Assembly (NCBI GenBank): GCA_035544515.1
Contig: DATKEG010000032.1
Coordinates: forward strand, 1-8,290
Direction: 5' to 3'
DNA length: 8,290 nt
Source: DATKEG01 sp035544515
Lineage (GTDB): Bacteria; Acidobacteriota; Vicinamibacteria; Fen-336
The notes beneath the pieces are model-generated. The model did not search any database. It was given only the letters and a program-made list of their open reading frames with translations, and was not told the origin of the DNA. Shown here in pieces: positions 1 through 5,742 of this stretch. Position 1 is the stretch's first letter; each line of letters opens with the position of its first letter. A program made the position numbers and the translations under genes.

Positions 1-264
1 GAGGGCCTTCAGCTCTTTTCCGGCCGTGAAACGCGTGACCCGGCGGCCCGGGATCTTGAGCGGGGCGCCCGTGTAGGGATCGCGGCCGAGGCGCGCCTTG
101 CGGCGGTAGACGTCGAAGACGCCGAAGCCCACGAGCTTCACCTTCTCGCCCTTCTTCAACGAGCGGGACACGTTGTCCAGGAACGCGCGGAGGGCGCGGT
201 CGGCGTCGGCCTTGGTCAGCCCGGAGTCGCGCGCCATCCGCGCGACGATCTCTGCCCTGTTCAC
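1..264 (-). CDS. HU/IHF-family DNA-binding protein (3' end cut by window)
   Basis: Small histone-like nucleoid protein that binds and bends DNA as a dimer. The 88 visible residues begin MNRAEIVARMA and cover nearly the whole family length of about 90-95 residues, so only the last few are missing. The N-terminal helical dimerisation part is followed by the family signature GFGVFDVYRRKARLGRD and the DNA-binding arm, where GRDPYTGAPLKIP matches the usual GRNPxTGxxxxI pattern with its intercalating proline. I chose the GTG at 264: the nearer in-frame options do not fit the family N-terminus, and the GTG 11 bases upstream in another frame stops after five codons. No Shine-Dalgarno sequence is visible. 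It lies 16 bases after the S41 gene in the same direction, so the two are probably cotranscribed. HU and IHF subunits cannot be told apart with certainty here; HU is more likely. Confidence 0.93.
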   Translation of the reverse strand, partial: MNRAEIVARMARDSGLTKADADRALRAFLDNVSRSLKKGEKVKLVGFGVFDVYRRKARLGRDPYTGAPLKIPGRRVTRFTAGKELKAL

Positions 265-280
265 GGCTGCCGGGACACCG

Positions 281-1462
281 TTACGCGGCCTTCTTCTGCG
301 TGGCGCCCTGCTCCAGGATCTCGAGCGCCTTTTCGAGCGTCAGGTCCCGGGCGGGTGCCGCGGGCTCGGCGTCTCCATCGGGCTCGTCGGGCAGCTCCAC
401 GGCGACGCTGGGCTCCACGCCCTTGCCGTGGATCGCCGTCCCCTTGGGCGACGCGTATTTGGCCACGGTCACGATCAGGCCGCCTTCGGGCAGCGGCACC
501 GCCTTCTGGAACGGGGCCCGGCCGAACGTGCGCTGGCCGACGACCTCGCCCCGGCCGGCGTCGAGCAGCGCCGCCGCCACCACCTCGCCGGCGCCGGCCG
601 TGCCGATGTCGACGAGGGTGGCCACGGGAAGGTCCCAGGCCGAGCGCGCGGGATCGGCGCTGAGCACCTCCTCCGCGTGTTTGGCTCCCGCGAGCTTGGC
701 CACCACGCCGCCCTTCAGGAACAGCTCCGCGACCTTGACCCCGTCCGCGGGCGAGCCGAAGGCCGCGCCGCGCAGGTCGAGCACCAGCCGCCTCGCCCCG
801 GCGCGCCGCAGCGTCTCGATCTCGCCGCGGATGTCCTCGGCGGCGTGGCCCGTGATCTCCGCAACCTTGACGTATCCGGTCCCGCTCTCCAGCACCCGCC
901 CCTTCACCTGCGGCGCGGCGAGCCGCTCGCGCACGAGGCTCAGCTCGATGGGGTCGCTCCCGGCGCGCAGCAGCGAGACCTTGACCAGCGAGCCGGGGGC
1001 GCCGCGCAGCAGCCGTTGTCCCGCGAACGGGGCCAGGGGCCGGGTGTGGCGCGCGTCGATGGACTTGACGATGTCGCCCGGGCGCACGCCCGCCTTCTCC
1101 GCCGGCGAGCCGGGCCGCGGGGCCACCACCATCAGGAATCCCAGACGGCGCGTGAGGAGCAACCCCACGTCGGCCTCGTTGTCCCTGGGCTGCTGCTGCC
1201 ACGCCCGGAACTCCTCCTGGTCGAGGTAGGAGCTGTCGCCGTCGAGCGCCTCGGTCAGTCCGAGGCGCGCCCCGGCCAGGGCGCGGTCGACGTTGACCGG
1301 CTCGACGTACGCCTCGAGCACCAGGCGCACCACCTCGTTGAACAGGGCCAGCTGCCCGTAGGTGGAATCGCCCAGCACGCGGCCGAGGAGCGAGCCGAGC
1401 AGGATGTAGCCGGTGAGGGCGGTGGAGACCAAGGCGACGAACAGGCGGGACCGAGGACTCAT
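281..1462 (-). CDS. S41/CtpA-like PDZ protein, probable pseudoprotease
   Basis: A 393-residue protein with the full C-terminal-processing-protease (S41) layout. An N-terminal signal anchor (residues about 7-30) is followed by the family's N-terminal helices (YVEPVNVDRAL at 52-62, LDGDSSYL at 73-80), a PDZ domain (about 97-178, with RPGSPAEKAGVRPGDIV) and the S41 core (about 195-357). It should sit in the periplasm, tethered to the inner membrane. In active relatives the nucleophile lies in GTASASE and the lysine in TFGKG, 25 residues later. Here the motifs read GTAGAGE (287-293) and TFGRA (312-316), so Ser is Gly290 and Lys is Arg315, with the 25-residue spacing kept. The usual LRxNxGG stretch is also altered (LRGAAFGSP). 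The fold is certain; loss of proteolysis is inferred. The tail from about 360 is acidic and low in complexity. The ATG at 1462 has a TATAAT six bases upstream and no Shine-Dalgarno site. Confidence 0.93.
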   Translation of the reverse strand: MSPRSRLFVALVSTALTGYILLGSLLGRVLGDSTYGQLALFNEVVRLVLEAYVEPVNVDRALAGARLGLTEALDGDSSYLDQEEFRAWQQQPRDNEADVGLLLTRRLGFLMVVAPRPGSPAEKAGVRPGDIVKSIDARHTRPLAPFAGQRLLRGAPGSLVKVSLLRAGSDPIELSLVRERLAAPQVKGRVLESGTGYVKVAEITGHAAEDIRGEIETLRRAGARRLVLDLRGAAFGSPADGVKVAELFLKGGVVAKLAGAKHAEEVLSADPARSAWDLPVATLVDIGTAGAGEVVAAALLDAGRGEVVGQRTFGRAPFQKAVPLPEGGLIVTVAKYASPKGTAIHGKGVEPSVAVELPDEPDGDAEPAAPARDLTLEKALEILEQGATQKKAA

Positions 1463-1468
1463 GGAGGA

Positions 1469-1474
1469 ATTATA
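1469..1474 (-). promoter_or_regulatory. -10 box of the S41 gene, leaderless arrangement
   Basis: On the minus strand a perfect TATAAT is separated from the ATG at 1462 by six bases (TCCTCC). With the usual 6-7 base distance from -10 box to start site, transcription would begin at or within a base of the ATG. There is no room for a Shine-Dalgarno site, and the intervening bases are not purine-rich. No convincing -35 box is seen 16-18 bases upstream. A TTGACC lies almost directly against the -10 and is too close to act as one. Confidence 0.6.
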
Positions 1475-1553
1475 GGGTCAATCGGCCGGGACGCCCATGT
1501 GCCGGTGCTACATTGGATTCCAGAACGACCCATCAAGCGTGAGCGAGGCCAGC

Positions 1554-1576
1554 CTCATCCGAAAGCCGCTCGACCT
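1554..1576 (+). repeat. Direct repeat with 2017-2039 (receiver KPLDL coding segment)
   Basis: These 23 bases match 2017-2039 at 20 positions, including 14 identical bases (aagccgctcgacct), and both copies are read in the frame that gives K-P-L-D-L. The copies are 463 bases apart. This is better explained as homology between two receiver genes than as a functional repeat. Confidence 0.65.
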
Positions 1577-1603
1577 CGGGCAATTCCTCGCTCAGGTGCG
1601 CCT

Positions 1604-1609
1604 TATACT
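1604..1609 (+). promoter_or_regulatory. Possible -10 box (TATACT) before the receiver-KaiB gene
   Basis: TATACT stands out in GC-rich surroundings. Its distance of seven bases to the ATG at 1617 would place the transcription start on that ATG, which opens a 28-codon frame ending at 1703, four bases before the TTG of the receiver-KaiB gene. It lies inside the receiver remnant, so it may be coincidence. No -35 box is recognisable. Confidence 0.3.
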
Positions 1610-1694
1610 GAATGCGATGGCTCGCCAGCCCAGCCAGACGCCCGCGGTCGGGTCCGCGCCCGTCCGTAACCAGCGGTCCGCGCCGCCGCGCGTC

Positions 1695-1698
1695 GAGG
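1695..1698 (+). promoter_or_regulatory. Ribosome binding site GAGG for the TTG at 1708
   Basis: GAGG lies nine bases before the TTG at 1708. It is one of the few Shine-Dalgarno-like sites in the window, and it favours this start over the in-frame ATG at 1612, which has none. Confidence 0.4.
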
Positions 1699-1707
1699 CT
1701 TGAACCG

Positions 1708-2415
1708 TTGAGCGCCGACGCCGAGCCCACGACCCCTCCCCGCGTTCTCCTCGTCGACGAGAACGACGACAACCGCGACATGATCGCGCTGTCGCTGGAG
1801 GCCCGCGGCTACGCGGTGGAGCGCGTGGCCTCGGCCGCCGAGGGCCTGGAGCGCCTGCGCCGCGGCGGGTACCGGCTCGTGCTCGGCCACTACGGGCTGC
1901 CGGACAAGAACGCGGCCGTGATGTTCAAGGAGGCCAAGCAGGAGGGCCTGCTCGAGGATACGGCCACCCTCGTCATGTCCGGCCAGCCCGACCCGCTCGG
2001 CGTGGAGAGCCACCAGCTCATTCCCAAGCCGCTCGACCTGGACCGGCTGCTGCGGCAGGTGCAGACGGTCGTGGGGCCGGCGCCGCCGCGCGCGCGGTTG
2101 GCGGCCGACGCGAACACCGCGCCGCCCGTCGAGCTGGCGCTCTACCTGAGCCTTCCCTGGCCGTCTTCCCTGAAGGCGAGACGGAACCTGGAGAAGGTCC
2201 TGTCCGATTTCCGGCCCTCCCAGGTCCGGCTCACCATCCACGACCTCGCCAAGGACCCCGGCCGGGCCGAGGCGGACGGGATCGTCTTCTCGCCCACGCT
2301 GGTGAAGCAGTCGCCGGAGCCGAGGGCGTGGGTGATGGGCGACCTGTCGGACCGCCGGGTGCTCGCGAACCTGCTGCTCATGTGCGGCCTCGAGCCGCGC
2401 AAGACGCGGCGCTGA
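1708..2415 (+). CDS. Degenerate receiver domain fused to KaiB-like domain
   Basis: A 235-residue cytoplasmic protein from the TTG at 1708. Residues 12-123 form a CheY-like receiver: RVLLVDENDDNRDM carries the acidic pair (D17, E18), S91 lies in LVMSG and K107 in PKPLDL. The phospho-acceptor position in beta3 (LVLGHYGLP) is His61 rather than Asp, so ordinary phosphotransfer should be impossible. After a short linker, residues about 139-230 match the thioredoxin-like KaiB family: LALYLSLPWPSSLKARRNL, then LAKDPGRAEADGIVFSPTLVK and the hallmark GDLSD (211-215). KaiB partners KaiC in cyanobacterial clocks, and the CikA pseudo-receiver binds KaiB; here both kinds of domain lie in one chain. No kaiC or histidine kinase is in the window. 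An alternative ATG at 1612 adds 32 arginine/proline-rich residues with less GC-rich third positions, so I reject it. The gene converges on the EnvC-like gene with eight bases between stops. Confidence 0.88.
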   Translation: MSADAEPTTPPRVLLVDENDDNRDMIALSLEARGYAVERVASAAEGLERLRRGGYRLVLGHYGLPDKNAAVMFKEAKQEGLLEDTATLVMSGQPDPLGVESHQLIPKPLDLDRLLRQVQTVVGPAPPRARLAADANTAPPVELALYLSLPWPSSLKARRNLEKVLSDFRPSQVRLTIHDLAKDPGRAEADGIVFSPTLVKQSPEPRAWVMGDLSDRRVLANLLLMCGLEPRKTRR

Positions 2416-2423
2416 AACCCCGG

Positions 2424-3578
2424 TCAGCGCTTCCGTAGCCAGGCCAGGGGGTCCTCCGGCTTGCCCTGGGTGCGCAGCTCGAAGTAGAGGCCCTCGCCCT
2501 CGAGGCCGGACGAGCCCACGGTGCCGACCACCGCTCCCGCGACCACGCGCTGGCCGGTCCTGACGGCGCTCTCGGCGAGGTGCGCGTACAGCGTGTGGTG
2601 CCGGCCGTGCTCGAGGATGACCAGGAGGCCGTAACCGCGGAAGCGGTCGGCGAAGACCACCCCGCCCTCGTGCACCGCGTGCACCGGAGCCTCGACGGGC
2701 GCCTCGATGTCGATGCCGTTCTGCACGGTGTAGGTGTCGAACCGGGGGTGCTTGTGCTTGCCGAACACGCTGCGCACGCGGCCCGCCACCGGCCACGGCA
2801 ACTCGCCCTTGAAGGCGCCCATGGGCACCGACACGTCGCCCGCCGCCGTCCCCGCGAGCAGCTCGCTCAGCCTGGATTCGGCCTCCTCCAGCTCCTGCAG
2901 GTACGCCGCGCCCGTCTCCTTGCTCGCGACGAGGTCGGTGAGCAGCTTCGTCTTGCGCACGCGGTCGGCCTCCAGGTTGCGGCGCGCGCGCTCGTGGCCG
3001 GCGCGCAGGGTGAAGGCCTCGGCCGTCTTCCTCTCGAGCTCCGCGCGGGTCTGCTCGAGCGCACGCATGTCGGCCCGGAACCGCGACAGCCGTTCGTTGT
3101 CGCGCCGGGCCAGGGTGTTGACGAAGCGGTAGCCGCTGAAGAAATCGGACGGCCGGTCCACGGACAGGAGCAGGCGCAGGTAGCTCAGCTCGCCGAGCTT
3201 GTAGAGGGCGCGCGCGCGCGCCGCGAGCACCGGCCGGGCCCGCGCCAGCGAGTCCTCCAGGCCCCGCAGCCGCTCCACCGTGGCCTCGAGCTGCTGGTTC
3301 GTGCGCTGGAGGACCACCTGCGCCTCGCGCAGCTCCTCGCCGCGCAAACGCACCTCGACCTCCAACCGCTCCACCTCGCCCAGCAGCGTCCGCGCATCGC
3401 CGCGCATGCGCTCGAGGTCCGCGGCCAGCGCCCGCCGCCGCTCCTGGATCTGGCGCAGCCGCTCGTCGGTCGACGCGGCCGGGGAGGCCGGCGGAGCGGG
3501 CGAGGGAGCGGTGCCGGGGCGCGAAGCCGCGCTGGCGGCCACCGCGGTCAGGGCGAGGAGCGCGGCCGGGAGCCTCAA
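2424..3578 (-). CDS. envC: EnvC-like murein hydrolase activator (coiled coil + degenerate LytM)
   Basis: A 384-residue exported protein with a signal peptide (hydrophobic residues 3-17, probable cleavage after ASA), a proline/alanine linker to about 36, a long coiled coil (about 38-245) and a LytM/M23 domain (about 258-384). This is the architecture of EnvC, which works with FtsEX to switch on septal amidases. The LytM zinc site is degraded: Asn287 replaces the first His (QNGIDI), Asp290 remains, and the HLHFE motif has become GLYFE (363-367). E. coli EnvC is similarly degenerate, so this is expected for an activator rather than an enzyme. The start is TTG at 3578, which overlaps the TGA of the phosphatase gene (TTGA) and implies translational coupling. 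It opens directly on the signal peptide, and no ATG is available nearby. No ftsE, ftsX or amidase gene is visible. The symbol is given by architecture and could also cover other EnvC-like M23 proteins. Confidence 0.87.
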   Translation of the reverse strand: MRLPAALLALTAVAASAASRPGTAPSPAPPASPAASTDERLRQIQERRRALAADLERMRGDARTLLGEVERLEVEVRLRGEELREAQVVLQRTNQQLEATVERLRGLEDSLARARPVLAARARALYKLGELSYLRLLLSVDRPSDFFSGYRFVNTLARRDNERLSRFRADMRALEQTRAELERKTAEAFTLRAGHERARRNLEADRVRKTKLLTDLVASKETGAAYLQELEEAESRLSELLAGTAAGDVSVPMGAFKGELPWPVAGRVRSVFGKHKHPRFDTYTVQNGIDIEAPVEAPVHAVHEGGVVFADRFRGYGLLVILEHGRHHTLYAHLAESAVRTGQRVVAGAVVGTVGSSGLEGEGLYFELRTQGKPEDPLAWLRKR

Positions 3579-5665
3579 AGCAGCGGCCGGCCGTCGAGGT
3601 CCGCGGGGAGCGGCACGCCCAGGAGCCGCAGGATCGTGGGAGCGAGGTCCATGATGCCGGGCGTGGCGGAGTCGAGCTTGCGGTTGACGAAGAGCACGCC
3701 TCCGCTGATCTCGGCCGCGGTCGCGCAGTGGTCGCCGCTCCACTTCCGCGTGTTGTCCTCCACCACCGCGCGGGAGATGCCGCCCATGGTGTCCTGCCAG
3801 CCCACGCGGTAGCCCGCGTCGAACCCGGCCTGCAGGTCGGGGGCATGGCGCAGGTAGGGGCCGTGGTAGACGTCGTCGCGCGGGTAGACCGCGCGCATCA
3901 CCGGGGCGCCGGTGTCCGGATCGCGCAGGGCGAGGAGCTTCGCGCCCATCTCGTCCTGGAGCGCCTCGTACTCCGCTCCCTCCGAGACGATGCCCTGCGA
4001 CTCGCGCCCGCGGAGGTTGAAGTAGATCTGCCCCAGGCCCAGCGCGTAGGCGCGCGTGCGGCTCCAATCCACACCGTCCCAGAACCGCCCGCGGCCGACC
4101 AGCTCGCCGAGCGACGCCGGGGGCACCGTGTCCTGGCCCGCGAAGGCCATGTAGCCGTTCTCGGTGAGCCAGGTGTTGAGGTTCACGCCGCGGCGGAAGG
4201 AGTGGAAGCCGTGGTCGGACATGACCATGAGCACGGCGCCCGGCGTCAGCTTCGCCTGGACCTTGCCCACCAGGTCGTCCGCCCGCCGGTAGACCTTCTC
4301 GATCGCGTCGCCGTAGCGGCCGGCCAGGTCCGCGTCGTACATCGGGTGCGCGGGGTCGATGAGGCGCCACATCATGTGGGACACCCGGTCGGTCGTCTCC
4401 ACGGCCGCGACCAGCAGGTCCCAGTCGCCGCGGTCGAGGGCGTTCAGGATGAGACGCTGGCGGTCGTCGAAGGCGCGGTCGGAGTCGTAGAGGAACGCGG
4501 CCTCGTCGAGGCGGCCCTCCTGCAGCGCCTTGTCCGCCGACTCGGCCCACCCGAGCGTGCGGTACACGCCGAGCGCGTCCGCCAGGTCCGCGGCGAAGCC
4601 GTCGGGCTTCGAGAGCGGCATGGGCGGCTCCTCGCGCGGATCGAAGTTCACCGGCGAGGCGTAGAGCTGCAGCTCGCGGTCGGCGCGCACGACGTGGAAC
4701 TGGGTCATGCCGTGCACGCTCACGAGGGCGTTGATCCTGAAGGTCAGGGGGACCCACGGACTCCACTCGCCGACCTTCAACGAAAGACGCTGGCCCTGGA
4801 TCTCGAGGTCGGCGCGGCCGCTCCCCTCCGTCCACCGCACCACCAGGGACAGGTTGATGTCCTTGCCCGTGGCCAGCTCCTCGAGCCGAGCGGCCTCGGA
4901 AGCGGAGAGGGCGTCCTGCCGCTTCCGCTCGCGGAGCCGCGTTTCCTCCTGGCGGAGGAGGGGGTTTTCCGGTCCCTTCAGGAACGTCCGCGCCTCGCCC
5001 CCCTCGAAGAGCAGGCGCTTGAGGAAGCCTCCGAACTCCGCGCTGCCCTCCTCGAACGAGCTGAGATCGGTGCCCCAGAAGGAGAACGTGCCGAGCGTGC
5101 CGCGCACGTCGGGCAGAGGCAGGCCCGACAGCATCGCGCCGTGCGCGATCTCCTCGGGCGGGAAGGTGACCGGCACCGTGAGCACGAGGCTGGGCACGCC
5201 GTCGTTGCCGGCGTGGACCCAGAAGGAGGTCCCGCCGCGCGTCGAGATCACCCGCGGCGGCTTGGTCGGGAAGAACCCCCAGAGGAACTCGGGCGGCTCG
5301 TTCCGGGTCATGGAGAAGTCCGGCATGTAGGTCTGGAGGTCGCGGACGAGGAAGTCGTAGATGTTGTGCTTGCCGGGGTTGACGCCGGTCGCGAAGCTCG
5401 ACCAGGCGGTGGGCGACTCGGAGGGCTGCGTGGAGGCGAGCGTGGAGAACGTGCCGCTCTCCGCCAGACGTTTCAGGTTGGGGAGCTTGCCTTCGTCCAT
5501 GAAGCGGCGGGCCAGGATCGGGTCCATCCCGTCGAACCCCATCACCACCACGCGCTGCCCGGCGCGGCGCGCGGGACTGCCGGGAGGCGCGGCCGAGGAA
5601 CAGCCGGCGCCGAGCGCGAGCAGGAGCAGGGCGGCCACGCGCCGGCCGGGGCGGGGAGAAGCCAT
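3575..5665 (-). CDS. Alkaline-phosphatase-superfamily lipoprotein (type I phosphodiesterase/pyrophosphatase-like)
   Basis: A 696-residue metal-dependent phosphohydrolase of the type I phosphodiesterase/nucleotide pyrophosphatase branch. The N-terminus has basic residues, a hydrophobic run (10-20) and a lipobox-like LGAGC with Cys22, pointing to a lipoprotein outside the cytoplasm. The two-metal site looks complete: Asp45 (MGFDGMDP), nucleophile Thr87 (SPTAWSSFATG), Asp426 and His430 (TTDRVSH), Asp484-His485 (VMSDHGF) and His646 (WSGDHC). The C-terminus (MDLAPTILRLLGVPLPADLDG) is typical of the superfamily. Between Thr87 and Asp426 is a large insertion with a charged helical part (about 235-265) and a beta-rich part (about 268-345), which may shape substrate choice. 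The substrate cannot be read from sequence. The ATG at 5665 has a TAGAAT 12 bases upstream and no Shine-Dalgarno site. Its stop overlaps the start of the EnvC-like gene, so they form one operon. Confidence 0.93.
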   Translation of the reverse strand: MASPRPGRRVAALLLLALGAGCSSAAPPGSPARRAGQRVVVMGFDGMDPILARRFMDEGKLPNLKRLAESGTFSTLASTQPSESPTAWSSFATGVNPGKHNIYDFLVRDLQTYMPDFSMTRNEPPEFLWGFFPTKPPRVISTRGGTSFWVHAGNDGVPSLVLTVPVTFPPEEIAHGAMLSGLPLPDVRGTLGTFSFWGTDLSSFEEGSAEFGGFLKRLLFEGGEARTFLKGPENPLLRQEETRLRERKRQDALSASEAARLEELATGKDINLSLVVRWTEGSGRADLEIQGQRLSLKVGEWSPWVPLTFRINALVSVHGMTQFHVVRADRELQLYASPVNFDPREEPPMPLSKPDGFAADLADALGVYRTLGWAESADKALQEGRLDEAAFLYDSDRAFDDRQRLILNALDRGDWDLLVAAVETTDRVSHMMWRLIDPAHPMYDADLAGRYGDAIEKVYRRADDLVGKVQAKLTPGAVLMVMSDHGFHSFRRGVNLNTWLTENGYMAFAGQDTVPPASLGELVGRGRFWDGVDWSRTRAYALGLGQIYFNLRGRESQGIVSEGAEYEALQDEMGAKLLALRDPDTGAPVMRAVYPRDDVYHGPYLRHAPDLQAGFDAGYRVGWQDTMGGISRAVVEDNTRKWSGDHCATAAEISGGVLFVNRKLDSATPGIMDLAPTILRLLGVPLPADLDGRPLL

Positions 5666-5677
5666 CGGGACAGGCCG

Positions 5678-5683
5678 ATTCTA
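5678..5683 (-). promoter_or_regulatory. -10 box of the phosphatase-envC operon
   Basis: On the minus strand TAGAAT lies 12 bases before the ATG at 5665, which predicts a leader of only about five bases. No -35 match is seen at normal spacing. It shares the 77-base divergent spacer with the promoter at 5728. Confidence 0.45.
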
Positions 5684-5727
5684 GCAGCCGCACTTCCCCC
5701 ACGGGCCGCGCGCGCGCCGGACCCGTC

Positions 5728-5733
5728 TACAAT
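5728..5733 (+). promoter_or_regulatory. -10 box of the membrane spermidine-synthase-like gene
   Basis: TACAAT lies nine bases before the GTG at 5743, so transcription would start about two or three bases ahead of the codon. The ATG inside the hexamer region (5732) opens a frame that stops after four codons, which supports the GTG as the true start. No -35 or Shine-Dalgarno site is visible. Confidence 0.45.
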
Positions 5734-5742
5734 GACGGCCAC

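Larger units (their letters stand above)
1490..1703 (+). pseudogene. Frameshifted 3' remnant of a receiver-domain gene
   Basis: The frame from 1533 to the TGA at 1701-1703 encodes SEASLIRKPLDLGQFLAQVR, which reads like the beta5-alpha5 end of a response-regulator receiver. LIRKPLDL differs at one of eight residues from LIPKPLDL in the intact receiver downstream. At DNA level, 1554-1576 and 2017-2039 agree at 20 of 23 bases. One frame over, 1490-1528 encodes DAHVPVLHWIPER, which resembles the beta4 strand and lies at about the right distance if one frameshift is allowed near 1530-1550. Nothing receiver-like is left further upstream, where the divergent S41 promoter begins. The stop at 1703 is four bases before the next gene's start, as expected for two tandem receiver genes in an operon. 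An in-frame ATG at 1497 and another at 1617 mean a short peptide could still be made. Confidence 0.5.

Noticed and set aside
1612..1707. Upstream ATG at 1612 as the start of the receiver-KaiB protein
   Set aside because: The extra 32 residues are Arg/Pro-rich with weaker third-position GC and no ribosome binding site. Another frame in the same bases is more coding-like and fits the receiver remnant.
2416..2423. Terminator between the convergent receiver-KaiB and EnvC-like genes
   Set aside because: Only eight bases separate the stop codons, and no hairpin with a T-run is seen at or beside the junction.
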